The notes under the pieces: model-generated | Seen by the model: only the letters and a program-made list of their open reading frames with translations | The model's database searches: none | Told to the model about the DNA's origin: nothing | Shown: positions 9,383 to 19,601 of the stretch, in pieces | How the letters are laid out: every line of letters starts with the position of its first letter | How positions within the stretch are numbered: the stretch's first letter is position 1 | From: Bacillus sp. CECT 9360 | Lineage (GTDB): Bacteria; Bacillota; Bacilli; Bacillales; DSM-1321 | Direction: 5' to 3' | NCBI RefSeq assembly: GCF_918741275.1 | Contig: NZ_CAKKNA010000001.1 | Span: 310,001 to 374,000, forward strand | Length of the DNA: 64,000 bases | Translations under genes and position numbers: made by a program

Positions 9383-10517
9383 AAAGTGGATCGCAATGTT
9401 ATTGGCAGGCGGGCAAGGATCAAGACTTGGAGAATTGACACATGAATTAGCAAAACCGGCCGTATCTTTTGGCGGGAAATATCGAATTATTGATTTTGCG
9501 CTAAGCAATTGCACCCATTCTCACATTGATACAGTCGGTGTGTTAACACAATATCAGCCACATCTACTAAACTCTTATGTAGGAAAAGGCAGCGCGTGGG
9601 ACCTGGATCGCAATCACGGCGGTGTCTCGGTCCTCCCGCCTTATCAAGGAAAAAATGGCGGACAATGGTATGAAGGAACAGCGAATGCCGTTTATCAAAA
9701 CATTCATTATGTGGATCAATATGATCCCGAATATGTGGTCATAATCTCTGGTGATCACATTTACAAAATGGATTATAACAAGCTGCTTGAATTCCATATT
9801 GAGCATGGTGCTAATGCAACCATCGCCGTCATTCCCGTACCCTGGCTCGAGGCAAGCCGCTTTGGGATCATGAACACCGATGCGACAGATCAAATCATTG
9901 AATTTGAGGAAAAGCCCGAGGACCCAAAAAGCAACCTCGCATCGATGGGAGTATATCTTTTTAACTGGAAGCTGTTGAAGGAGTATCTAATTCAGGATGA
10001 ACAAAATCCGGCTTCTTCGAACGATTTCGGAAAAGACATCATTCCGAAAATACTAAACGACGGAAACTCGATGTATGCTTACCGTTTTGATGGCTATTGG
10101 AAAGACGTCGGGACGATTCAAAGCCTTTGGGAAGCGCATATGGATTTGTTGAACGAAGATTCATCCTTCTCTCTCAATGATCAAAATTGGCAGATTTTCG
10201 CTGGAAATGCCAATCACCCGCCGCAATACATTGCACCCGAAGCCGAAGTCAAACAATCGCTAGTGAACGAAGGCTGCATGGTGTATGGGCATATACACCG
10301 CTCGGTCCTTTCTTATAATGTTCAGGTCGGTTCTGGTTCGAGGATTCATGATTCAGTCATCATGCCGAATGTGATCATTGGCAAAAATGTAACGATTGAA
10401 AAAGCGATTATCGCCAATAACGCCGTCATTGAAGATGGAATGGTCATTAAGCCTACAGAAGGATTAGACGAGGTGATTCTGATTGGTGATAAACGGAAAA
10501 TTTTTTCACATATTTAA
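9372..10517 (+). CDS. glgC: Glucose-1-phosphate adenylyltransferase, catalytic subunit GlgC
   Basis: A 381-residue nucleotidyltransferase that makes ADP-glucose from glucose-1-phosphate and ATP, the committed step of glycogen synthesis. The pyrophosphorylase signature LAGGQGSRL is present near the N-terminus, followed by [25 protein letters not shown] and [10 protein letters not shown]. The C-terminal part is a left-handed beta-helix with hexapeptide repeats. The gene overlaps glgB and is followed by glgD, which suggests a GlgC-GlgD heteromer as in other Bacillaceae. Confidence 0.95.
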   Translation: MADKKWIAMLLAGGQGSRLGELTHELAKPAVSFGGKYRIIDFALSNCTHSHIDTVGVLTQYQPHLLNSYVGKGSAWDLDRNHGGVSVLPPYQGKNGGQWYEGTANAVYQNIHYVDQYDPEYVVIISGDHIYKMDYNKLLEFHIEHGANATIAVIPVPWLEASRFGIMNTDATDQIIEFEEKPEDPKSNLASMGVYLFNWKLLKEYLIQDEQNPASSNDFGKDIIPKILNDGNSMYAYRFDGYWKDVGTIQSLWEAHMDLLNEDSSFSLNDQNWQIFAGNANHPPQYIAPEAEVKQSLVNEGCMVYGHIHRSVLSYNVQVGSGSRIHDSVIMPNVIIGKNVTIEKAIIANNAVIEDGMVIKPTEGLDEVILIGDKRKIFSHI

Positions 10518-10552
10518 GACGAATATCAAAGACAATCTTAGGGGTGATCGAT

Positions 10553-11662
10553 ATGGGCAACGTGTTAGGCATTATTAATACGATCAATGAAAAACCATTT
10601 CTAAAAGAATTGACACAGCATCGCAGCATGGCATCTGTGCCCTTCGCCGGACGCTATCGCCTGATCGACTTTACTTTGTCGAATTTCATTAATGCCTCCA
10701 TCACGAAGGTCGGAGTGGCTACAAAAGACAAATATCGTTCCATTATGGATCATTTAGGGTCGGGAAAGGAGTGGGATCTGGACCGGAGAAATGGAGGGTT
10801 ATTCATATTGCCTCCTGTCCATCCTGACGAAAAATTACAAGGGGACCTCCAGCATTTTTATGACCATCTTGAGTTTTTCCAGCGTTCAGATGAGGACACG
10901 GTCATCATTTCCCCTGGCCATCATGTGAATAAGATTGATTTTAATGATGTTGTAGCCAAACATAGAATGGAACGAGCGGATATCACGGTTGTTTACAAAA
11001 ATTATCACGGTAAACCGGTCGAAAAGCCGATTTATCATACTTGTACATGTGATGCAGAAGGAACCGTTACAGACATCGAGCTATATACCTCTCCCGTGCA
11101 CGGCGAACATGTATGCTTAGAAACTTTTGTTATCAATAAAAACCTATTAATCGACTTAATTATAAAATGTGTCGAAAATGATGAATATGACTTGATTAAA
11201 GATGCGGTGAAGGCAAATCTTCACACATTGCGTGTAAAAGCCTATCATTTCACAGGTGAAATGCCCTTTATCCATTCAGTCGACAGTTTTTATTCAGGCA
11301 ATATGTCGTTTCTCGATCCGAAGGTTGTCCGTTCATTCTTTTATGATTCATGGGATTTATATACGAAAGTAAAGCACGAGGCTCCGGTAAACTATGGCCT
11401 TTTATCAAAGACAAGCAACTCACTTATCGCAAATGGCTGTGAGATAGAAGGAATCGTCGAAGACAGCATTATTTTTCGCGGAGTCAAAATTCATCCTGGT
11501 GCCGTTGTGAAAAACAGCATCATTATGCAAAAAGGAGAAATTGGTGCAGGGGCTTACATAGAAAATGTGATTATGGATAAGCAAGCCATTATTACAAAAG
11601 AAACGGTTGTGGTTGGGTCGGAATCCCATCCAAAAGTAATTAAAAAAGCGGAAATCATGTGA
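10553..11662 (+). CDS. glgD: GlgD, regulatory subunit of ADP-glucose pyrophosphorylase
   Basis: A 369-residue paralogue of GlgC. The alignment is clear at FAGRYRLIDFTLSNF and GKEWDLDRRNGGLFILPP, but the GGxGxRL nucleotide-binding motif is replaced by IINTINEKPFLKEL, so it is likely a non-catalytic partner. AGGGGTG precedes ATG 10553; the open frame begins three codons earlier with a GTG that lies inside this site. It is between glgC and glgA in a tight operon. Confidence 0.92.
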   Translation: MGNVLGIINTINEKPFLKELTQHRSMASVPFAGRYRLIDFTLSNFINASITKVGVATKDKYRSIMDHLGSGKEWDLDRRNGGLFILPPVHPDEKLQGDLQHFYDHLEFFQRSDEDTVIISPGHHVNKIDFNDVVAKHRMERADITVVYKNYHGKPVEKPIYHTCTCDAEGTVTDIELYTSPVHGEHVCLETFVINKNLLIDLIIKCVENDEYDLIKDAVKANLHTLRVKAYHFTGEMPFIHSVDSFYSGNMSFLDPKVVRSFFYDSWDLYTKVKHEAPVNYGLLSKTSNSLIANGCEIEGIVEDSIIFRGVKIHPGAVVKNSIIMQKGEIGAGAYIENVIMDKQAIITKETVVVGSESHPKVIKKAEIM

Positions 11663-11675
11663 CGGAGGACTTGTG

Positions 11676-13133
11676 ATGAATGTATTGTTTGCTGCATCCG
11701 AGTGCGTGCCGTTTATTAAAACAGGCGGTCTCGGAGACGTTATTGGCACCCTGCCCAAAGCATTAAAAAAACAACATATCAATGCAAGTGTTATCTTGCC
11801 GAAATACGGGGACCTGCCCTTTCATTTTAAAGAGCAAATGTCTTTTGTAACTAATGTGGAAGTACCGGTTGGCTGGAGAAAGCAATATTGCGGAATTGAA
11901 AAATTGATTCATCAGGAAGTAACCTATTATTTTTTAGATAATGAATATTATTTTAAAAGGCATGGCAGCTATGGTTTTATTGATGACGGCGAGCGCTTTG
12001 CGTTTTTATCAAGGGCGGTGTTGGAAGCACTGCCCTACCTGGATGATAAACCGGATGTCCTCCATTGCCATGACTGGCAGACAGGACCTGTTAGCGTCTT
12101 GCTGAAGGCCCATTATCATAACCATCCTTTTTATCAGGGGATCAAGACCGTTTTCACCATCCATAATCTTCGCTATCAAGGAATATATCCGAAAGCAGTG
12201 TTAGCGGAGTTGCTGGATTTAAGCGATCTCTATTTCAACATGGATGCCCTGGAGTTCCATGGGAATGTAAGTTATTTGAAGGCCGGCCTTGCCTTCTCGG
12301 ATTACTTGACCACCGTGAGTCCGACATATGCAACGGAAATTCAAATGCCGCATTATGGCGAGAACCTCGATGGGTTTTTGCGGAAACGAACGCCGAAATT
12401 GGTTGGTATTCTGAATGGAATTGACCATGAAGAATATAACCCCGCATCGGATGAAGCGATATACTTCCCATTTGAGGATGATGAAGGCAAGCCGGAAAAC
12501 AAACGGATGCTCCAGGAGTCTTTAAATCTCCCACTGCAAGGAGATGTTCCGGTCATATCAATGGTGACAAGGCTTGTTGAACAGAAAGGAATCGATCTGA
12601 TTTTACGTGTTTTTCATGAAATCATGAACCTCAATGTTCAGCTTGTCGTTCTTGGAACCGGGGATAATCACTATGAGCATGTCTTGAGGGATTTAGCGGC
12701 ACAGTACTCTGATCGGGTCAGATTCGAAAATTATTTTGATGAAACGCTCGCACGCAAGATTTACGCCGGCTCTGATATGTTTCTGATGCCATCTGAATTT
12801 GAACCGTGCGGAATTGGCCAGCTGCTTGCCCTCAGATATGGAACATTGCCTATCGTTAGAGAAACGGGAGGACTTACGGATTCCGTAGTCGCTTATAATG
12901 AATTCACCGGCGAAGGCTATGGATTCAGTTTCGCGAATTATAATGCACACGACATGCTATATTCGATTGAAAGAGCCGTTTGGCTATACCGGTTTCAGTC
13001 CAACAAATGGCGCAAGCTGGTCAACAGAGCAATGAACAAGGATTACAGCTGGGATGCTTCAGCCGAACAATATCATAAGTTATATGAACAACTAGTCTTT
13101 GGCAAAGAACTGACTACTGCCGATGAAGAATAA
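11676..13133 (+). CDS. glgA: Glycogen synthase GlgA (GT5)
   Basis: A 485-residue GT-B enzyme that adds glucose from ADP-glucose to the growing alpha-1,4 chain. It begins MNVLFAASECVPFIKTGG, with the ADP-glucose-binding KTGGLGD motif near the N-terminus. The C-terminal half has SEFEPCGIGQL and RETGGL. ATG 11676 follows GGAGGA with good spacing; a GTG one codon earlier is less likely. Unlike B. subtilis glgBCDAP, no glycogen phosphorylase gene follows; the next feature is the proBA T-box. Confidence 0.95.
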   Translation: MNVLFAASECVPFIKTGGLGDVIGTLPKALKKQHINASVILPKYGDLPFHFKEQMSFVTNVEVPVGWRKQYCGIEKLIHQEVTYYFLDNEYYFKRHGSYGFIDDGERFAFLSRAVLEALPYLDDKPDVLHCHDWQTGPVSVLLKAHYHNHPFYQGIKTVFTIHNLRYQGIYPKAVLAELLDLSDLYFNMDALEFHGNVSYLKAGLAFSDYLTTVSPTYATEIQMPHYGENLDGFLRKRTPKLVGILNGIDHEEYNPASDEAIYFPFEDDEGKPENKRMLQESLNLPLQGDVPVISMVTRLVEQKGIDLILRVFHEIMNLNVQLVVLGTGDNHYEHVLRDLAAQYSDRVRFENYFDETLARKIYAGSDMFLMPSEFEPCGIGQLLALRYGTLPIVRETGGLTDSVVAYNEFTGEGYGFSFANYNAHDMLYSIERAVWLYRFQSNKWRKLVNRAMNKDYSWDASAEQYHKLYEQLVFGKELTTADEE

Positions 13134-13159
13134 TTTTCAAAATTTTTAAATAGTTTGAA

Positions 13160-13188
13160 TTGACATAGACCCAAATCTCTTGCATAAT
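13160..13188 (+). promoter_or_regulatory. SigmaA-type promoter of the proBA T-box
   Basis: TTGACA at 13160-13165, a 17-bp spacer and CATAAT at 13183-13188, placing transcription start about seven bases later at the beginning of the T-box leader. Confidence 0.8.
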
Positions 13189-13194
13189 AAAAAA

Positions 13195-13442
13195 AATGAA
13201 TCCATGAACGTTAATGGAGGGTTAATATACGGGTATCTTTCTGTGTCAGAGAGCGAGTTTACAGCTGAAAGACTTCGCCCAGCAAAGCCGTAGAACCTGC
13301 CTCCTGAGTCCTGTGCAAAAAACACAGGCGCTAACTTTGAGCGTTATCAAGCAAAGCGGGATGTGTTATGTGCATCCAAGTAAGGTGGTACCACGGAAAT
13401 TAAGCCCTTTTCGTCCTTTTCACAAGGATGAAAAGGGTTTTT
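13195..13442 (+). promoter_or_regulatory. T-box leader of proBA (proline-type)
   Basis: This tRNA-sensing riboswitch reads uncharged tRNA and decides between terminator and antiterminator. The T-box sequence AAGGTGGTACCACGG is at 13382-13396. It is followed by a strong terminator with arms at 13405-13418 and 13424-13437 and a T-tract. The stem I region runs from about 13200 to 13310. A CCT proline codon at 13296-13298 (GAA-CCT-G) sits where the specifier is expected. The downstream genes are proline biosynthesis, so specificity for tRNA-Pro is likely; the exact specifier loop was not folded. Confidence 0.9.
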
Positions 13443-13483
13443 ATGTTTAAAGAAAGCAGAGAACTTCATTGGAGGAAGTATGC

Positions 13484-14584
13484 ATGGAGAAGAAACGGAT
13501 TGTTGTGAAAATCGGAAGCAGTTCTTTGACAAACTCAAAGGGTGAAATAGACCAGGAAAAATTTTCTGACCATATTGAAGCGATCGCCGCCCTCAAGGAA
13601 ACAGGCCATGAAGTACTTTTGGTATCATCCGGGGCTGTTGCGGCCGGCTTTATTCGTTTAGGCTATCCGTCAAGGCCGGTTACATTAAAGGGAAAACAAG
13701 CAGCGGCTGCGGTAGGACAAAGTCTGTTAATTCAATTGTATATGGAAAAGCTCGGCCAGTTTGGGATCATTCCCGCTCAAATTCTCTTAACAAGAAATGA
13801 TTTTTCCAAACAAGGAAGGTATAGTAATGCCTACGCAACGCTCATGGAACTATTGGAACGGAGTATATTGCCGATCATAAATGAAAATGATACGGTTTCA
13901 GTCGAGGAGTTGACCTTCGGCGATAATGATATGTTATCGGCTTTGGTCAGCGGAATGGTCCATGCGGAACAGCTAATTATTCTGACCGATATTAATGGCA
14001 TTTACGATTCTGATCCAAGGAAAAATCCATCTGCCAAAAGAATCGATTACTTAAAAGAAGTAACAGAGGAAGTACTCCAAGGAGCAGAAGGGGCAGGTTC
14101 GAAAGTCGGAACAGGTGGAATGCTTTCAAAGCTATTGGCCGCAAAAAGAGCACTATCACTCGGGGTTCGAGTTTTCATTGGACATGGAACAGGACGCCGC
14201 AAATTACTTGAAATATTAGAGGGAAAAGGAGATGGCACATATATTGGGGAGGACCAACTCACCCAAGTTACCGGTAGGAAGCAATGGATTGCCCACCATT
14301 CATCAGTGATGGGGCAAATCTTTATAGACAAAGGGGCCGAGAAAGCACTTCTTTTTCACGGAAAAAGCTTGCTCCCGGCGGGAATTCATAAGATTGCAGG
14401 TGCATTTAATAGGGGAGATGTCGTCGAAGTTATCGGCCCAACCGGTTTAGTAGGCAAGGGTGAGGTTCTTTATTCCTCAGAAAGTCTAAAAAAAATCATG
14501 GGTAAGCGCACGGGTGACATAGAACACGAAACGATTTTGACCATAGAAGTCATTCATCGTGATCAATGGGTAAGAGCTGAGTAG
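13484..14584 (+). CDS. proB: Glutamate 5-kinase ProB
   Basis: A 366-residue amino-acid kinase with a C-terminal PUA domain. It phosphorylates glutamate in the first step of proline synthesis. Visible elements are [10 protein letters not shown] at the N-terminus, [12 protein letters not shown], the substrate loop [17 protein letters not shown], and [10 protein letters not shown] use ATG 13484, which follows GGAGGAA; the frame is open five codons further upstream only through that ribosome site. It is the first gene after the T-box and is co-transcribed with proA 14 bp later. Confidence 0.95.
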   Translation: MEKKRIVVKIGSSSLTNSKGEIDQEKFSDHIEAIAALKETGHEVLLVSSGAVAAGFIRLGYPSRPVTLKGKQAAAAVGQSLLIQLYMEKLGQFGIIPAQILLTRNDFSKQGRYSNAYATLMELLERSILPIINENDTVSVEELTFGDNDMLSALVSGMVHAEQLIILTDINGIYDSDPRKNPSAKRIDYLKEVTEEVLQGAEGAGSKVGTGGMLSKLLAAKRALSLGVRVFIGHGTGRRKLLEILEGKGDGTYIGEDQLTQVTGRKQWIAHHSSVMGQIFIDKGAEKALLFHGKSLLPAGIHKIAGAFNRGDVVEVIGPTGLVGKGEVLYSSESLKKIMGKRTGDIEHETILTIEVIHRDQWVRAE

Positions 14585-14598
14585 AGGGGGAATAAGCA

Positions 14599-15846
14599 AT
14601 GAGCGAGGTTATGAGAAAAGGCCATGAAGCGAAGTTGGCCAGCTATTCCATGATCGGAAAGACGACCGAAGAAAAAAATGAAGCACTGCTTAAAATTGCT
14701 GAGCAACTGTTAATCGACCAAAATAGGATACTCGAGGAAAATAGGAAGGATCTCGAAGTGGGGAGCCAGGCAGGGCTTTCAGAATCCATATTAGACCGAA
14801 TCCTCTTAAATGATAAACGAATCAGTGATATGGCCGATGCGGTCCGGCTTTTGGTTAATCTCGATGACCCGATTGGGGAAATACTCGAAACGATTCAAAA
14901 AGAGAACGGCTTGTTGATCGAAAAGAAAAGAGTCCCTATCGGTGTCATCGGTATGATTTACGAAGCAAGGCCGAACGTCACGATCGATGCAGCAACACTA
15001 GCACTGAAAACAGGGAACGCGGTTTTATTAAGGGGAAGTTCTTCAGCCATCCATTCTAACCAGGTCCTCGTCCAATCGATTCACCGTGCGCTGGAAAAAA
15101 CCTCAATCCCGGTGGAAGTCGTACAGCTAATCGAGGATACAAGCAGGGAAACGGCAAAAGAGTTATTTACCTTAAACCAATATCTGGACGTCCTGATTCC
15201 AAGAGGAGGAAAAAACCTGATCGATACGGTCGTGAGGGAGTCGACGGTTCCGGTATTGGAAACAGGGGCGGGCAACTGTCATATCTACATCGATGAATCA
15301 GCCGAACCAAACATGGCCGAACGTATCGTGATCAATGGCAAGACGCAGCGTCCAAGTGTTTGCAATGCGATAGAAACAATCCTTGTAGACGAAAAGTGGT
15401 TTGACCTTCACGGGAAAGATTTGTTAACATCCCTTCATGAACACCATGTTGAATTATATGGCGATGATATCGTGTGCGGGAATTTCCCGCAGGCAAAACA
15501 AGCGACAGAAGAGGACTGGTACAAAGAATACTTGGATTTAACCGTCAGCGTAAAAATCGTCCAAAGTATACAGCAAGCAATCAATCATATTAATCAATAC
15601 GGTACCAAGCATTCCGAAGCGATTATCACGAATAACAAGAGCCATGCGGAAATGTTTTTAACCAATGTAGATGCCGCTGCCGTCTATCATAACGCCTCAA
15701 CCCGCTTTACGGATGGCTTCGAATTTGGATATGGGGCTGAAATCGGGATTAGTACGCAGAAACTTCATGCCCGCGGGCCAATGGGGCTTCATGCCTTAAC
15801 CTCGAGCAAATTTTTCATCTATGGACAGGGTCAAATTCGGGCGTAA
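14599..15846 (+). CDS. proA: Gamma-glutamyl phosphate reductase ProA
   Basis: A 415-residue member of the aldehyde dehydrogenase fold that reduces gamma-glutamyl phosphate to glutamate semialdehyde with NADPH. Typical segments are [25 protein letters not shown], the catalytic cysteine in [11 protein letters not shown] and [22 protein letters not shown] near the end. GAGGGGG precedes the ATG. It forms the proBA operon under T-box control; no proC is present nearby. Confidence 0.95.
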   Translation: MSEVMRKGHEAKLASYSMIGKTTEEKNEALLKIAEQLLIDQNRILEENRKDLEVGSQAGLSESILDRILLNDKRISDMADAVRLLVNLDDPIGEILETIQKENGLLIEKKRVPIGVIGMIYEARPNVTIDAATLALKTGNAVLLRGSSSAIHSNQVLVQSIHRALEKTSIPVEVVQLIEDTSRETAKELFTLNQYLDVLIPRGGKNLIDTVVRESTVPVLETGAGNCHIYIDESAEPNMAERIVINGKTQRPSVCNAIETILVDEKWFDLHGKDLLTSLHEHHVELYGDDIVCGNFPQAKQATEEDWYKEYLDLTVSVKIVQSIQQAINHINQYGTKHSEAIITNNKSHAEMFLTNVDAAAVYHNASTRFTDGFEFGYGAEIGISTQKLHARGPMGLHALTSSKFFIYGQGQIRA

Positions 15847-15950
15847 ACGGTTTTAAAATAGGCTGTCCTTTCAAACATGTCGTACATAGGATACACAGTG
15901 TTCTCTGTGATAAGGGAAATCATCGACAGTTTAAAAGGAGAGTGACTTAT

Positions 15951-16043
15951 ATGGATTACGATAAAAACGATAATGTTGGCTTTGTGTTGCTCGTTATCTT
16001 ATTCATCTTATTGATCATTGTTGGAGCTGCTTATGTATACTAA
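15951..16043 (+). CDS. YjcZ family small sporulation membrane peptide
   Basis: A 30-residue peptide with a charged N-terminus (MDYDKNDN) followed by GFVLLVILFILLIIVGAAY, a single hydrophobic helix that matches the YjcZ/SscA-like group found across spore formers. AAAGGAGAG lies ahead of ATG 15951. A hairpin terminator follows. The role is probably in spore coat or spore membrane assembly, by family association only. Confidence 0.85.
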   Translation: MDYDKNDNVGFVLLVILFILLIIVGAAYVY

Positions 16044-16062
16044 TAATTAAATGAAATTTAGG

Positions 16063-16103
16063 AGTCCTGTTATTTGGTGAAATGCCATTAGCAGGCTTTT
16101 TTT
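16063..16103 (+). terminator. Terminator after the YjcZ peptide
   Basis: Imperfect stem AGTCCTG...CAGGCT with extra pairs TTTGG/CCATT, followed by a seven-base T-run at 16097-16103. Confidence 0.7.
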
Positions 16104-16122
16104 ATTTGGAAAATCCCATCGA

Positions 16123-16151
16123 TTGAATCCGTTTTTCCTGAGCGTTATAAT
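16123..16151 (+). promoter_or_regulatory. SigmaA-type promoter of the LLM oxidoreductase gene
   Basis: TTGAAT at 16123-16128, a 17-bp spacer and a perfect TATAAT at 16146-16151. Transcription should start near 16158, about 35 bases before the start codon. Confidence 0.8.
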
Positions 16152-16192
16152 GCAAGGTATGAAGTGTGCCATAAAGAAAGTAGGAACCTATT

Positions 16193-17188
16193 TTGAAATT
16201 AAGTATTTTAGATCAGTCTCCAATTCTTTCGAATGCTACAGCAAGGCGGGCATTACAGGAATCCTTAAAGCTGGCGCAGATCGGGGAGAAATTGGGCTAC
16301 ACCCGCTATTGGATCGCGGAACACCATGACCTGTCGGGGCTTGCCTGTTCAACACCTGAAGTCATGCTTGGGTTTATCGGAGCGAACACAGAAAAGATCC
16401 GAATCGGCTCAGGCGCTGTTTTGCTGCCACACTATAAGCCATACAAGGTAGCCGAAACCTTTAATATGCTTGCAACCTTGTTTCCCGGCCGGATTGATTT
16501 GGGCATTGGCCGGGCACCGGGAGGATCTGCAGAGGCCACGATGGCTCTTTCCGATAACTTTTTGGAAGGTATCCGAAAAATGCCGGAAACTTTTAAGGAA
16601 CTGCTGCATTTTTTACATAACGATTTCCCAGCAGACCATATGTTTTCAAAAGTATCCGCTGCACCCCTTCCTCCGGTTACGCCTGTACCTTGGCTTCTCG
16701 GAACAAGTGAGAAAAGTGCGATTCTGGCGGCTACTCATGGAGTAGCCTATGCCTTTGGGGAATTTATGAGTGACAAAGATGGAAAAAAGATTGTTGACAG
16801 ATATAAACATGATTTCCAGCCGACGGCATCGTTAAAAGAACCAAAAACAATCATTACCGCATCGGTTATTTGTGCCGAAACAAGTGAACGAGCGGAGGAA
16901 CTGGCCTTAACCAACCATTTATGGAAAATACAGCTGGAGAAGCCCGAAGGAAATAAAGGAATTCCTTCTTTGGAGGAGGCAAGACAGTACTCATTTAGCG
17001 CTGAAGAGCAAGACATGCTGGTCGAATCGAAAAAGAAAGTGGTAGTCGGCAACCCGGCCGAAGTGAAACAACAGTTGATTGCATTACAGAACCAATATCA
17101 GGCCGATGAGATCATGATCGTGACAATCACGCCATCCTATGAGGACCGACTACGTTCCTATCAATTAATCGCGGATGAACTTCTATAG
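16193..17188 (+). CDS. LLM-class flavin-dependent oxidoreductase (luciferase-like)
   Basis: A 331-residue bacterial-luciferase-type TIM barrel that would use reduced flavin and oxygen. It starts KLSILDQSPI, with RYWIAEHHDLSGLACSTPEVMLG, IRIGSGAVLLPHYKPYKVAE and GRIDLGIGRAPGGS, which place it in the luciferase family oxidoreductase group 1 (YhbW/YwcH-like). Start codon is TTG 16193 after TAGGAA. It has its own sigmaA promoter and a strong terminator and is therefore monocistronic. The substrate is unknown. Confidence 0.88.
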   Translation: MKLSILDQSPILSNATARRALQESLKLAQIGEKLGYTRYWIAEHHDLSGLACSTPEVMLGFIGANTEKIRIGSGAVLLPHYKPYKVAETFNMLATLFPGRIDLGIGRAPGGSAEATMALSDNFLEGIRKMPETFKELLHFLHNDFPADHMFSKVSAAPLPPVTPVPWLLGTSEKSAILAATHGVAYAFGEFMSDKDGKKIVDRYKHDFQPTASLKEPKTIITASVICAETSERAEELALTNHLWKIQLEKPEGNKGIPSLEEARQYSFSAEEQDMLVESKKKVVVGNPAEVKQQLIALQNQYQADEIMIVTITPSYEDRLRSYQLIADELL

Positions 17189-17226
17189 TTGGGCAACCAT
17201 TTTCATTCGCGCGAAATCATGAGTGA

Positions 17227-17296
17227 TTTAAGCGGAAAGTATCAGCATTTAAGCAAAAATTTGCGGACTTAAGCGAAAAATATCGTCATTTAAGCG
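17227..17296. repeat. Four short direct repeats of TTTAAGCG at 20-21 bp spacing
   Basis: AAGC cores begin at 17230, 17251, 17271 and 17292, in the context (T/C)TTAAGC(G)AAAA. The spacing of 21, 20 and 21 bp is two helical turns, so the copies lie on one face of DNA. It lies between the LLM gene and its terminator-like hairpin. Confidence 0.7.
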
Positions 17297-17359
17297 AAGC
17301 TCAGATAGCAACCGGTTGAAAGTGTTTCACGGATTTTAACGACATACCATCGATAATCC

Positions 17360-17392
17360 AAGCAGCTTACTATCATAGGTAAGCTGCTTTTT
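17360..17392 (+). terminator. Strong intrinsic terminator
   Basis: Perfect 11-bp stem AAGCAGCTTAC/GTAAGCTGCTT (17360-17370, 17379-17389) with an eight-base loop and a T-tract. Confidence 0.88.
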
Positions 17393-17480
17393 ACTGTAAA
17401 ATCCTAACCTTTTTGAATGCAAAAATTATCTGCGAATAAATATATCAGGAAGCAGTTTTTTATTAAGGGAGTGGATATAC

Positions 17481-19367
17481 ATGCTTGAGGTGCAGCAAGA
17501 CATTGACCGGATTGTCGGCATATTAAAAAAAGAGCAGTCAACGGATGGTTCTTGGAATTATCCTTTTGAAACCGGCGTGATTACCGATGCCTATATGATC
17601 ATTTTGCTTAAAGTTTTGGAAATAGAAAATGAAGCACTGATTACATCCCTTGTCGAAAGACTTGAAAGCAAGCAAGAAGCGAATGGAGCATGGAAGTCGT
17701 TTGCGGATGAGAAGGATGGGAATTTATCACTGACCATTGAGGTTTATTACGCGATTCTCTTTTCCGGTCTGCGAAACAAAAACGATGGAAATCTGAGGAA
17801 AGCACGAACATTCATCCGATCTAAAGGAGGGATAAGGAAAGCAAGCATGTATACAAAATTTATGCTTGCGATGACCGGCCAGTATTCTTGGCCTGTTATT
17901 TTCCCTATCCCTCTCGAGGTAGTTTTGCTGCCGCCGTCCTCCATCATCAGCATCTATGATTTGTCTGTATTCGGCCGGTCAAACCTGCTCCCGATTCTAT
18001 TGCTCGGCCATAAAAAGTTTCAAATCAAATTTGCTTCCACTCCTAGTATTGAAGACTTATATACTTCGAAATACAATAGAAACGAAGAACAACCATGGGA
18101 GGAATTACGAAGTGATGAAAACCGCCGATTTGCTTCAACAGTCGAAAAAGCGGTCAAATCTTTACTTGGTTTTCCTTGGTACTTACGCTCGATGGCGACA
18201 GACGCGGTGAGACGGTATTTGTTTGATAGATTGGAAGCGGACGGCACTTTGTACAATTATTTCAGTTCCACCTTTTATATGATTTTTGCTTTGCTGTCAC
18301 TTGGCTATTCAAAAAAAGATGCGACCATTACAAAGGCTGTAGAAGGACTTACGACAATGTCTTGCCAGATAAATGGGCACACACATATTCAATACACGAC
18401 AGCCAATGTTTGGAATACATCCTTAATTAGCTATGCCCTCCAAGAGTCAGGCATCCCAATGGATGATGAGACTGTTTTGGGGGCCAACCGATATTTGCTA
18501 TCACGCCAGCAATATAAATACGGGGACTGGATCATCCATAATCCTCATACACTTCCAGGCGGATGGGGCTTCTCAGACAAAAACACCATCAATCCGGATG
18601 TCGATGACACGACTGCTTCATTACGCGCTTTGTTCCGATATTTACAAACAACTCCTGATAAGCAAGATGCCTGGAACAGAGGGCTTTCATATACGTTTTC
18701 CATGCAAAATGATGATGGTGGATATCCCGCTTTTGAAAGAAACGTAGATAACAAGCTGCTGCATCTGCTGCCGGTCGAAGGAGCAGAATACATCCTCACC
18801 GACCCGTCAACCCCTGATTTGACCGGAAGAACCATTGAGTTTCTAGGAAATTACGCCAATCTTAAACTGCCGGATAAGAGAATAAAACGTGCTGTGAAGC
18901 AACTCCTTAGTAAGCAGAAACAAAACGGTTCCTGGTACGGAAGATGGGGGATCTGTTATCTATACGGGACATGGTCAGCCTTGACCGGACTTATGGCAAC
19001 AGGTTTTCCTGCCAACGATGATGCTGTAAAAAAAGCTTCAGAATGGCTGAAAAGCATCCAGAACCAAGACGGGGGCTGGGGAGAATCCTGCTACAGCGAT
19101 ATTAAAAAAACATATGTACCATTGGGCACGAGCACCTTAACCCAGACTGCCTGGGCAGTCGATGCGCTAATCGCCATTTCCCCTAAACCCACTTCTGAGA
19201 TTGAGAAAGGCATTTCATATCTCAAGAAACGATCTGAACAATCGAATTGGACGTCTTCTTACCCGGCAGGTCAAGGGATGGCCGGTTTTTTCTATATTCA
19301 TTATCATAGTTATGAGTACATCTATCCTTTACTCTGTCTCAGTCATTATAATGCGAAATACGGATGA
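17481..19367 (+). CDS. sqhC: Sporulenol synthase / squalene-hopene cyclase family protein
   Basis: A 628-residue class II terpene cyclase. The proton-donating DxDD motif is DVDD at residues 373-376. Several QW-type repeats are visible, including KEQSTDGSWNY, KQEANGAWKS, KQKQNGSWYGRWG and NQDGGWGES. Length and motif layout match B. subtilis SqhC, which cyclises a C35 polyprene to sporulenol in the spore envelope. AAGGGAGTGG precedes ATG 17481. The following genes encode a germinant receptor, so a sporulation setting is consistent. A squalene-hopene cyclase of ordinary specificity cannot be excluded. Confidence 0.9.
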   Translation: MLEVQQDIDRIVGILKKEQSTDGSWNYPFETGVITDAYMIILLKVLEIENEALITSLVERLESKQEANGAWKSFADEKDGNLSLTIEVYYAILFSGLRNKNDGNLRKARTFIRSKGGIRKASMYTKFMLAMTGQYSWPVIFPIPLEVVLLPPSSIISIYDLSVFGRSNLLPILLLGHKKFQIKFASTPSIEDLYTSKYNRNEEQPWEELRSDENRRFASTVEKAVKSLLGFPWYLRSMATDAVRRYLFDRLEADGTLYNYFSSTFYMIFALLSLGYSKKDATITKAVEGLTTMSCQINGHTHIQYTTANVWNTSLISYALQESGIPMDDETVLGANRYLLSRQQYKYGDWIIHNPHTLPGGWGFSDKNTINPDVDDTTASLRALFRYLQTTPDKQDAWNRGLSYTFSMQNDDGGYPAFERNVDNKLLHLLPVEGAEYILTDPSTPDLTGRTIEFLGNYANLKLPDKRIKRAVKQLLSKQKQNGSWYGRWGICYLYGTWSALTGLMATGFPANDDAVKKASEWLKSIQNQDGGWGESCYSDIKKTYVPLGTSTLTQTAWAVDALIAISPKPTSEIEKGISYLKKRSEQSNWTSSYPAGQGMAGFFYIHYHSYEYIYPLLCLSHYNAKYG

Positions 19368-19601
19368 TCTTAAAGGAACGTATCCGAATAGAGCTTACTC
19401 ACTTAAAAAGTGATTGAAAACATCCGCCACATCAAATGATTAACAAAATTAAATCAATGATGTAGAAACTAGAAAAAGTAGGCTGCCTTAGTGTGGCCTG
19501 TTTGTTATTCACTTTAATTAAATAAAGGTTAACTTGAGCAGAATAAAAACAGAATCGATATCTAACACTACTTTCAAATATTACTTTAGGTGGTGGAGAT
19601 T

